DNA of 64,000 bases from Echinarachnius parma (Eukaryota > Echinodermata > Echinoidea > Clypeasteroida > Echinarachniidae), in contig JBAMJV010003354.1 in NCBI GenBank assembly GCA_037951105.1, positions 21,001 through 85,000 on the forward strand, written 5' to 3'. The notes below the pieces were generated by a model. The model was given only the letters and a program-made list of their open reading frames with translations. It was not told where the DNA came from and ran no database searches. The translations under genes and the position numbers were made by a program. Below, piece after piece: positions 45,701 to 57,600 of the stretch. Position 1 is the stretch's first letter. Each line of letters starts with the position of its first letter.

Positions 45701-48640
45701 TGTTAGAATTAGGAATATGAATCACTAAGTAATTAAGAGATATTACATTTGAATACACTCTTTAATCATACAGATAGGATACAGTGTGAATTTAAGTGTT
45801 TTAGGCTGGCAAAAACCTACTCATTTCAATGCCGTGTCGGACGTACATGGTCGGACGTACTCAAAAAGTGTACGTCCGACCACCCATTTTTTCCTTAATT
45901 AGTGATGATTGGAATTTTTTTTTTTACTCTCTGTGTAGAGGGGTTAGAACTTGCTTTGCTTTGACATCCTGCCCTTTATTGGGTTCTTTGTCTTTTCGTG
46001 AAATTGAAAATAAGTGTTTTTCCGTGTCGGACGTACATGACAAAAATAGTCCTGATATTAATTAGCTACAAATCGTAATTAAAAGAGTATTTTTCTAATT
46101 TTTTTGTGGTAATGGATTCAAAAAATTATAATGTGTACATCTATCATGGTCAATTAATTATTCAGTCTATTTTAATTGAAATACATACAAATATCAAATG
46201 GTATGTTACAACAAAGAAAAATCAGCAACTTCAGAATGCCTTGATTTGGAAGGGTCTCATGACCTTGACCTTGATCAATTTTTTTTTTAATGAATGGTTT
46301 TTGACACTTCACATTATTACCTTCAAATTGATGTATCATTTGGACCAATATGATGATTTTGAAATTTTGGCCTACTGGTTGACATATTTATGGAATTGCC
46401 CATACATGAACCAAGTTTGGTCAGAATCCGTCAATCCGTTCTTGAGATAACGAGCTATTTTTGCATATATAATGAGCTCTGTGACCTTTGACCACATGAC
46501 CCCAAAATCTAATCAGATCATCGGCCCCCCAAGATACATACATGTACCAAGTTTGGTCAGAATCCGTCAATCCGTTCTTGGGATAACGCGATCACGAGCT
46601 ATTTTTGCATATATAATGAGCTCTGTGACCTTTGACCTTATGACCCCAAAATCTAATCAGATCATCGGCCCCCCAAGATACATACATGTACCAAGCTTGG
46701 TCAGAATCCGTCAATCCGTTCTTGAGATAACGCGATCACAAGCTATTTTTGCATATATAATGAGCTCTGTAACCTTTGACCTTTGACCTCATGACCCCAA
46801 AATCTAATCAGATCATCGGCCCCTCAAGATACATACATGTACCAAGTTTGGTCAGAATCCGTCAATCCGTTGAGATAACGCGATCACGAGCTGTTTTTGC
46901 ATATATATTGAGCTCTGTGACCTTTGACCTTTGACCTCATGACCCCAAAATCTAATCAGATCGGCTCCCCAAGACACATACATGACCCAAGTTTGGTGAA
47001 AATCTGTTAATCGGTTCTTGAGATAACGCGATCACAAACTATTTTTGCATATATAATGAGCTCAGTGACCTTTGACCTCATGACCCCAAAATCTAATCAG
47101 ATCATCGGTCCCCCAAGATACATACATGTACCAAGTTTGGTCAGAATCCGTCAATCCGTTCTTGAGATAACGCGATCACGAGCTGTTTTTGCATATATAT
47201 TGAGCTCTGTGACCTTTGACCTTTGACCTCATGACCCCAAAATCTAATCAGATCATCGGCTCCCCAAGATACATACATGACCCAAGTTTGGTGAAAATCT
47301 GTTAATCGGTTCCTGAGATAACGCGATCACAAACTATTTTTGCATATATAATGAGCTCAGTGACCTTTGACCTTTGACCTCATGACCCCAAAATCTAATC
47401 AGATCATCGGTCCCCCAAGATACATACATGTACCACGTTTGGTTAGAATCCGTCAATCCGTTCTTGAGATAACGCGATCACGAGCTGTTTTTGCATATAT
47501 GAGCTCTGTGACCTTTGACCTTTGACCTCATGTCCCCAAAATCTAATCAGATCATCGGCCCCCCCAAGATACAAACATGACCCAAGTTTGGTGAAAATCC
47601 GTCAATCGGTTCTTGAGAGAACGGGACGTACGGACGTACGTATGTATGGACGGACGGACAACCCGAAAACATAATGCCTCCGGCTACTTCGTTGCGGAGG
47701 CATAAAAAACAGGTATTAACCCCTTGCCTACAGGAACCGGGTGGGTTATGTACAAAGTCTATAATCAATCAATCAATCAATCAATCAATCTATCATTTAC
47801 AATCAGTTAGTCATTCGCTCGCAGAAACAACAATCATTTATCAGAAATAATATCGCTAGTGATATTCGTTTGTATCGCAATGTATGGTCAAACTAGGAAT
47901 CTAAAAGATTTAGATTCCTAGTTTGACCATACATTGCGAGACAAACGAATATCACTAGCGATATTATTTCCGATACTATAATCGCAATGGATAATATATT
48001 TACTATTAACAATCATTTAGTTAAAGGGGTAGTTTAGTTTTGGTAGAGAGGGCACTGCACATCACAATTTTTTTGTGAGGTAATGAAAAACTGAGTGTCG
48101 AATTTGAGAGAACATGGTCAAAATCGACCCAGAAACGGCTGAAATATCAATAAATATATCTGATCTTATAATTATTTGGGGCCCAAATAATTAGATGATT
48201 TTTAGAAAAAAAAAAAAAAATGCTTGCACTTTTTTAAAAATTTTCAAAAGCGTTTTTTAAATAGTTGTTGATGATCTCGCTAGTTAATCATTATATCAAT
48301 AAAACATCACATGCATAATTTTGTATGCCAAATGGTTGAAACCAATGCCTTTTTAAAAAGTGCCCTCTTGTGTTTGAATGGCTCTTTTTGAATGATAACA
48401 GGCTTTTTACTTAGTCGTTTGTAATTTTGTATACATTTCGAGCATGGTGGAGTTATAACTATTAGTTTATAATGTTACTGTGCAGGTTTTGGCTACTAAA
48501 GTTCAGCCTTACCAAAACTAAACTACCCCTTTAATCATTTAGACCTACTTCATCTTGGCTGTCGACGTAGAGTTCGTAGTTGACGCATCTAGGCTTGATG
48601 GTGTCGAAGATGTCCATGACTATGCATAACTTGATCAATT

Positions 48641-48676
<36 letters not shown>

Positions 48677-51600
48677 TATCATTTATATTCCGTTAGTCAT
48701 TTGCTCGCAGAAACAACAATCATTTAGTGAATCATTTAGACTTACATACCCGAGCATGGTGGCTTATAGCGGTTAGAGTGTCTGCCTCATGCACGGGAGG
48801 TCCCGGGTTCGAACCCAGACCGGGTCATACCAAAGACTTTAACAATGGTACATTCTGCCTTCTAGCCAGGCGCTCAGCATTTATAGAATGGAGAAGGGAA
48901 AGTTAATCCCATGAGTAACCAGAGGACTGGCCCCCTTCTGTAGATTTCACTACATTTAGTTCACGTGTGGCCTAGGGCTTAGGAATCGGAGAAAGGCGCT
49001 GCCTTATGTGCCAACATTGGCACGGGAAGGACTTTATTAACTTTTAAATTTAGACTTACATCATCTTGGCTGTCGACGTAGAGGTCGTAGTTGACACATC
49101 CAGGCTTGATGGAGTCGATGAGGTCCAGGATGATGGGGGTGTTGGAGATAGCTTGGTCCTGGAAGCTCATTAGCCTTGAAGACTTGCCAGCTTCCTCCAA
49201 CTGTAATGATAATAATATCAATATTAATGATCAAAATATAATAATGATAATATAATTACATTATTAATAATAATAATGATTATATAATTATTTTAATAAT
49301 ATTAAAGATGATAATAATAATAATTATACTACTACTAATAATAAAACTAATACTACTCATAATAATAACAACTATAACAATGTTCACCGATAAGAACAAT
49401 AACACTAACATGAAAATGTCAATTAAAGTCGTGCAAAAGTAATTTGTTTGCCCTTTACATATACATGCATTTTATAAAATATAAGGGGAAATTGTTTAAA
49501 AGAATCAATTAACTTTACAACATTTAAAAAAGGGATATTTAATTGGAACTTCCCCCAATACTGGATGGGTTACCACATGGTGTACGTGTACATACCGTTT
49601 TGTTGACCCATTCAACCACTGCGGAGTCAGTGATCGGGTTGTCAGACCCACTCAGTTTCTGTAGGATGCCGAGTGTGTAGGCTCGCATCAGCTGCCAGAT
49701 CAGAGCTGGAACAAACAAAATTAATTCATTGAATAGAACTGATGTGCATTGAATGGAACTGAACAGATCTGCATTGACTTTAATTGAATTGAAATGAACA
49801 TAGGAGTAGGATTAGGAGTAGGAGTAGGGGTAGGAGTAGGAGTAGGGGTAGGAGTAGGAGTAGGAGTAGGGGTAGGAGTAGGGGTAGGAGTAGGGGTAGG
49901 AGTAGGAGTAGGAGTAGGGGGTAGGAGTAGGAGTAGGGGTAGGAGTAGGAGTAGGAGTAGGAGTAGGAGTAGGAGTAGGAGTAGGAGTAGGAGTAGGGGT
50001 AGGAGTAGGGGTAGGGGTAGGAGTAGGAGTAGGAGTAGGAGTAGGAGTAGGGGTAGGGGTAGGAGTAGGAGTAGGGGTAGGAATAGGAGTAGAAGTAGGG
50101 GGAGGAGTAGGGGTAGGAGTAGGGGTAGGAGTAGGGGTAGGAGTAGGGGTAGGGGTAGGGGTAGAAGTAGGGGTAGGAGTAGGAGTAGGGGTAGGAGTAG
50201 GAGTAGGGGTAGGAGTAGGAGTAGGAGTAGGGGGTAGGAGTAGGAGTAGGGGTAGGGGTAGGAGTAGGAGTAGGAGTAGGAGTAGGGGTAGGAGTAGGGG
50301 TAGGGGTAGGAGTAGGAGTAGGAGTAGGGGTAGGAGTAGGAGTAGGGGTAGGAATAGGAGTAGAAGTAGGGGTAGGAGTAGGGGTAGGAGTAGGGGTAGG
50401 AGTAGGGGTAGGAGTAGGAGTAGGAGTAGGGGTAGGAGTAGGGGTAGGAGTAGGAGTAGGAGTAGGGGTAGGAGTAGGGGTAGGAGTAGGAGTAGGGGTA
50501 GGAATAGGGGTAGGAGTAGGGGTAGGAGTAGGAGTAGGGGTAGGAGTCGGGGTAGGAGTAGGGGTAGGAGTAGGGGTAGGAGTAGGGGTAGGGGTAGGAG
50601 TAGGGGTAGGAGTAGGAGTAGGGGTAGGAGTAGGAGATGGGGTAGGAGTAGGAGTAGGAGTAGGAGTAGGAGTAGGAGTAGGAGTAGGGGTAGGGGTAGG
50701 AGTAGGAGTAGGGGTAGGAGTAGGGGTAGGAGTAGGGGTAGGGGTAGGGGTAGGGGTAGGAGTAGGGGTAGGAGTAGGAGTAGGGGTAGGAGTAGGAGTA
50801 GGGGTAGGAGTAGGAGTAGGAGTAGGGGTAGGAGTAGGGGTAGGAGTAGGAGTAGGAGTAGGGGGTAGGAGTAGGAGTAGGGGTAGGAGTAGGAGTAGGG
50901 GTAGGAGTAGGAGTAGGAGTAGGGGGTAGGAGTAGGAGTAGGGGTAGGAGTAGGGGTAGGAGTAGGAGTAGGAATACTCGGAGGAGTAGGGGTTGGAGCA
51001 GGAAGAGGAGGAGTAGGGGTAGTAGGTGAAGGACTAGGAGAAGGACTAGGACAGGGACTAGAAGGGGGAGGGGGAGGAGGAGTAGGAGTAAGAGTAGGAC
51101 TAGGAGTAGAGTAGAAGCAGGACTAGGAGTAGGATAAGGAGAAGAAGAAGAAGAAAAGAAGTGTGGGAAGAAAAGAAGTGTGAAAAGAAAAGAAACTTAC
51201 CTAGGGTCAGATTTTGTGTGCCGTTGTAGATGTCCTCTCCGCCGATTCCAACAAGGGAGAACTTCATCTGTTTTCCAAGATCGATGCAGTAGTTGCAGTT
51301 CTCAATCCTTTTCATGTTACCTCCCATCTTCTTCAACTTCTCTCCCTGGTTGACCTTGCTCCAGTTGACGGTGCCTGGTTTGACGATGTCGATCAACTGT
51401 TTGGACAATAAAATAAGAATAATTATTATCTTCTTTAGAAAAAAAACATCACATTTTGTCTGTGTATCTAATGCACATGTTTTATGTTGTTGGTACAGTA
51501 GTAGCAACTCTCAATCCTTTTCATGTTACCTCCCATCCTCTTCAACATTCCCCCTGGTTAACTTTGCTCCAGTTGACGGTGCCGGGTTTGACGATGTCGA

Positions 51601-54600
51601 TCAACTGTTAAAAAACGATTTTCATAAGTCTTTTAAAAAACTAAGGTAATTAAGGTTCTGTATCTAGTGCATTTATTTTCTGTTACTAATAGAAGAATTG
51701 CAATTCTGGATCCTTTTCATATTTCATTCATCTTCTTCAACTTCTCCCCCTGGGCTCACTTTGCTCCAGTTGACGGTGCCTGGTTTGACGATGTCGATCA
51801 ACTGTTTGGGAAAAAAAAAGAATAATCATAGTTTTCATAAAAACAGGTTTTATGGTTCCAAAGAATACAAATTTTCAGTCCTACTAATGCGCGAACAAAT
51901 GCGTACAAGTGCAAACAAGCGCAAACGAGATTTACTACGAACAAGTGCGAACTATTCTACTGTGAACAAGATTTACTGCAAACAAATTTGTTCACAGTAA
52001 ATCCTGCTCGCAGTAAATTAGTTTGCGCTTGTTCTCAGTAAATGTTGCTTGCCCCTAGTCGCGCTTGTTCGCGCTAATTAGTAGGGGGCCCTAATTTCAT
52101 CTATTTTCTGCAGTAGTCGTAATGTTTGTTCATCTCTTTGTTTCCTTCCACCCTCTTCCTCTTCTCCCCCTGGGCTCACTTTGCTCCAGCTGACACCTAG
52201 TGTGCCATGGCTGTGCATGCACGCACAATAGAGTACTTGACCATGTCCATTGTATTGTGCAGTGGCATATTGTATACATAAGTGGCTCTATTGTATGTAC
52301 ACCCCCTTACATTAGTGGCTCTTTTGTATGTATGCCCCCTTATCTGCAGGCTTGGGGTATTTGCTTTTCAATAGAATTCCATTCAAACCCCCCTTCCAAT
52401 TAATTTGGCAGGCTAAAGGATAAAGTCATTATGATACAGGATTCATTATAGTGCTATTCATTGAGATGTTCATTTCTCCCTCTGGGCTCACTTTGCTCCA
52501 GTTGACAGTGCTGGGTTTGATGATATCAATCAACTGTTTGGACAAGAAAGAATTATCATAATCGTTCTGAATGTTGACTGTGATCTACTGTAAAAATCAT
52601 AAATAATTTATAATCATTTTACTTCTTTAAAAAGTCATTATAATACAGGATAAGTGCTATTCATTGAGATGTTCATTGTGTTTTGTTTTGTTATCTAGGG
52701 GAAGGGGTCATTGTGAAAGCTTGAGGATTATAGTGGTTTAGCTAATCCATATGACAGTTTATCCTGGATTAAGAGAGAATTAACCTACCTGTAGAAGGAT
52801 AAGTTCATATCTAATTAGAGATGTGCACATGTACATTGAGATGTTCATTTATTTGTATGTGGGAGGAGGGGGGGGGGGGGGGGGGGGGTCATTGTGAAAG
52901 CTTGAGGACTAGAGGGGTTTAGGGATTAAGAGAGATTTAGCCTACCTGTAGAAGGACAAGTCCATCGCACATGTCAGAGTAGAGATGGTGCACATGAGGC
53001 GAGACGTTCAGACTGTTCATCCAGTTACGGAAGGCTGCAAAGAAAAAGATGAAATAAAAACAAAAATTAGCTGAAAAGCTCACTTAACCCGCTCACTACG
53101 AGATTGTGAAATCCCCATAGACTTTGTACATAGCCCACTTGGCTCCCGTAAGCAACGGGTTACATACAGCGAACATGAATGCATAGCAAATGAAGATAAA
53201 TCACAGCAATTACATAACATGTACTCAATTAAGACAGTTCATGGGCCAAAGTTGTTCTCAATTTCCTTTTTTAATATAACACATCATGAATAATGTGAGC
53301 ATTATCTGACTTACTTCTCTCTTCAACATCTTCATATTTTAACCCGTTCCCTTCAACTTTCTAAAATCCCCATAGACTTTGTACACAACCCAACCGGTTC
53401 CCGTAGTCAAGGGGTTAAAGGACAATGAAATCCAGACAAATTGTTGTATGCACTATAAGACACTAAATATAATGAATAGTCTCTGAAAATTTGAGCACAA
53501 TCGGTCAAGAAATAAGAAAACTATGGCTCTTTGAAAAGAGCCATGTATTTCTTTGAGTGACTCAAATTGGCAACGCACTCTAGCAAAGTTGTGGACAACT
53601 CCCCATACATTTTGTACACAAAATTTTAATTTTGTTAAATTTTCTCAAAATGTTTACCCTTTGTTCGAGTCAACATATGTTTTGTAGAATGCTTTTATAC
53701 ATAACATATCATGAGTTGGGGGAATGGAAAAATGTGACTATGAAGAAAACTGTAAAAATGAGAACATTTGTGTACAAAACATATGGGGAGTTGTCCACAC
53801 ACTTATCAGAGTGCGTTGCCAATTTGAGTTCCCCATAGGAATGAATGGACATCTTAAAAGAGCCGTAGTGTTCTTGTTTCTTACCCGATTATGCTCTAAC
53901 TTTCAGAGATTATTCTTCTTAATCTCAAGACAATGAAAGCAACATTTTGATTGGGTTTCATTGCCCTTTAAGTGTGAAGTATGCTCAAGTATGGATTTTA
54001 AAAACTTTTAAATAAAGGTTATAATGCTTTTCCTTCTTTTATATGTTCCTGTTTAATTGTCTTACAGAGGAAAACTCTCATGGCTAAACAATACAGAAAT
54101 AAATAAGCTCAAATTTACTCAAAATTTGAGGGGAAAATATGATTATTTAATTCCATTGTTACTTCTCTCTTCCCTAGGATCGTCAACGTCTTCGTACTCA
54201 ACATCAGCCATGGGTTCATCAGTGAAGTGTGTTTTGGTATGGTTTGATCAAGTTATGTTTTTCCTTCTTTTAAATGTCTGAGAACAATCAACTATTTAAA
54301 ATTAAATCAAAAGTTGAAGAAAAAATATGATTATTTAATTCAATCCTTACTTCTCTCTTCCCGGGTTTCTTCCACGTCTTCGTACTCGACATCTTCCATT
54401 GGCTCCAGTGCTGGGAAGTGGTTGAACAGATTAGCAACAAAGGCCATGTTCAACTTAGCATTACCCTTGACGATATCCTAGGGAAATCAACAACAAACAG
54501 GGATATCAGTATGTGGGACTGTAGCAACATTTTATGCCGTATTTACCGTTTATCAAAAGGTCACTAGGAGCACTTCACAAAAGATTTTTGTTTTGGTAAA

Positions 54601-57600
54601 GTGGTTGAAGTAATTTGCTACGAAGGCAATGTTCAGCTTAGCATTGCCCTTGGCGATATCCTAGGGGGGAAATCAACAACAAACGTGGATATCAGTATGT
54701 GGGACTGCAACCAAATTTGCTGTGTTATTTACCGCTCATGAGCACTTCACAACACACTCTTGTTTTATGGGACTGCATTAAAATGATTGGTTCTAATTTT
54801 TTTTTCACTGGGCCTCATACAAATTAAGGTCATTGTAGACAAAAAGAAGAGTAAAATCATGAAAAATTCTTGTTTTGAGAAGTGGTTGAACAGATTGGAA
54901 AATATCTTAGGGGGGCCGGAAACCAACGACAAACACGAATATCAGTATGTGGGACTGCACCTACATTTTATGTGTGGTTTTCTGTAAATCAAAAGGTCAC
55001 TAGGACCACTTCACAACATACTTTTTGTTTTGGTGGTTGAAGTAATTTAATTTCCAAAAAACGTCATGTTCAGTTTTGCATTGCCCTTGCAATATCGTGG
55101 GAAACGAATCAGCAACAAACATGGATATCAGTATATGGGACTGCATTAAAATTCTAGATGCTCCGTTTTTTCTTACTGGGCTTTTTACAAAGGTCATTGT
55201 AAAAACAGTACTTAACTAAGTCCAGAATTCTTGTTTGGGGAAGTGTTTGAACAGTTTAGCCCCAAAAGGCCATGTTTAGCTAAAGCATTACCCTGGGCAA
55301 TATCTTGGGGAACAAAATTACCAACATGGATATCAGTATATGGGACTACGGCAAGATTCTCTCTGTATAAGTGTACATTTAATCAAAATGATGATATGCA
55401 ATTCTAAGGTAATAAGCAGTCTCTGTAAGAGCGTAAATTGAAATAAATTGAAATTGAATAAAGTTCAATAAAATTTGAATATTTTGTCTGTTCAAAGTAC
55501 AGTGCTCATGTCAACATGAATGAACAGGTTCAAACTAATAAGTGACTGACATACACTTGTAGTACATGTATAAAAGCACCAAACATAAAGCTACATTACT
55601 GTATGTACATGCATGCATTGGACTGTCTGCAAGCTTGAAAGTCTTATGTCATGATATATGCAAGTAGTGGATGTATGAAAATGTTTCTTTAATTCTAAAT
55701 TCTAAATTGATTTAGTGTTTGTAAACATTTTCTGTAACGGCAAGTTTTATTCTATTTTTTTTTCTAAATGTATTACCTCAAGAAATAGGCCCTATGAATG
55801 AATCTAAAACTCCTGTAATGAAACAATACATGGTCACATATTGTGGGTAATATTCAATTTCTTTAGAGGAAAGCAAAATGTTATCTTTTTATGTAAATCA
55901 ATGAAGCCGAGAGCTATCGAATCTGGCAGATTCTTCTTCAGGAGTACAAATGACAGCTAACTGTACTCAACACAGAGTTATATACACACCGTCATTTTGT
56001 AAACCGTCATATGTACGCCTGAAGAAGAATCTGCCAGATTCGATAGCTCGCGGCTTCATTGATATACTGTATATTTTATTACACTTGCCTTTATAGTGGA
56101 CAAGCAGTTTTCAGCAGTTTTTTACATTTATTTATCTTTTTATGATAAACTTCTCACCTGTTTTGTTGTTATCATAATGGTTACTTAATTTGTCTAAATG
56201 CTGTTCCATGAATTTCATTTAACATGCAATTCATGATGGGCTGTGCTAAGCTCCTACTTTATGTACATGCTGAAAGTACATGTATGTTGATTCCTAGACT
56301 ATTACTAGGCAGCACGGGCGTAGCGAGTTACGTAATACCTATTCAACTGGGGGGGATGGATGAATAGATCATCCCCCCCAGTTGAATGGGTATCAATGAC
56401 ATGTCTACGCCCGTGCTAGGCAGTGCTATATCATGGTCTAGTATACAAATGATGCGCAGGTATGAGTGGGTCGGTAGGAATTGTTTGCACAAGGTAACTA
56501 TGGAACTGTTAAACCCACGAGGCGAAGCCGAGTGGGTTTAGACTAGTTTCCATAGTTACCGCGTGCAAACAATTCCACCGACCCACGAAATAAACTTGCG
56601 CATCATCTGTTTTATAGAATGGGCATTGTTACGCCCCCCAAAAAGTCAAAAAATCAAAAATTAGAAAAATTATCGGATGCATGAAATAATTTTACCGGAC
56701 GCATGAAATTTTTTACCGGACGCATGACATTTTTTACCGGACGCATGACATTTTTACCGGACGCATGAAATTTTTACCGGACGCGTGATTTTTTTACCGG
56801 ACGCATGACTTTTCATGCATCCAGTACAATTAATTGTCTGCACAAATTTTGCTCTCAACCAATCAGATTGCAGGGATTTATCAACCCATTCTATAAAAGA
56901 AAATTAACTTGATAAAGTCCCTTAAAATCTTGTATTCATTTGGATGCCATACAAATTCAATATGGGCTGCACTACTGATACCTTCTCTGCGATGCTTTTT
57001 TTTCTTTCTTTCAGAGGCCCAGTTTTGAAAGTAGAATAAAAACCTTATTTATTTGTTCCATTTATCTACATGTACTACACTGTAGATCAGAATGCATGGT
57101 ACCACTGGTATTTAACACTGGATGAATTATACTGAAGTATGTGTGGATGGTTGATACAGTGGATTTATTCTAAAGATTGGCATGTGATATAATGATTGAT
57201 ACATGTACATGCAGCTTCATCTCATCAACCTACAATATATCCAACAATACAGATCAGTGGTATACTGATGTAGGATCAATTGAAGGCATGACTTCACTAT
57301 GTTGGGTTTACAACTCATCTTTACAACTTTTCTAGATCAGTGGAGGTCACTAGATTCAATCTGATGAGCTGACTAATGATAGTGGTCTACTCTCAAGCCC
57401 TCCGCACACAGAGCCAACTCGACCCGATCTGACTGGTTTTTAGTCAACAATTCAACATCACCAACTGGCTCTTGACAGGCAAAACAGGAGTCCTGAGGCA
57501 ACGTATACTGAGCTCACTGAACCGACTGAAGACCAGTCGGATCGGGTCGAGCCGGCGCTGTGTGCGGAGGGCTTTATGGGACTTTTGATTGCAAGCATGA

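Larger units (their letters stand above)
43082..47703. mobile_element. Helentron-like minisatellite element (host of a nested insertion)
   Basis: The left end ATGCCTCCGC and the right end GCGGAGGCAT are short inverted ends. The right end forms a hairpin (47673-47703, ATGCCTCCG...CGGAGGCAT), preceded by ACGGACGGACAACCCG. Inside are tandem monomers of about 147 bp. Short inverted ends, an internal minisatellite and a 3' hairpin are known traits of non-autonomous Helentron/HINE elements; the class is inferred. It lies in the last plastin intron. Confidence 0.55.

Noticed and set aside
43471-46065. Frames of 70-80 codons that occur twice
   Set aside because: They lie in the duplicated non-coding element; no codon bias or family.
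46401-47660. Possible CRISPR array because of regular spacing
   Set aside because: The whole monomer repeats with no unique spacers, in an animal genome; it is a minisatellite.
48749-48835. Possible tRNA gene
   Set aside because: A and B boxes are present but the acceptor stem does not close and a long body follows, so it is a SINE head.
49794-50237. Gly-Val/Arg-Ser-rich plus-strand frame
   Set aside because: It is a translation of the hexamer satellite.
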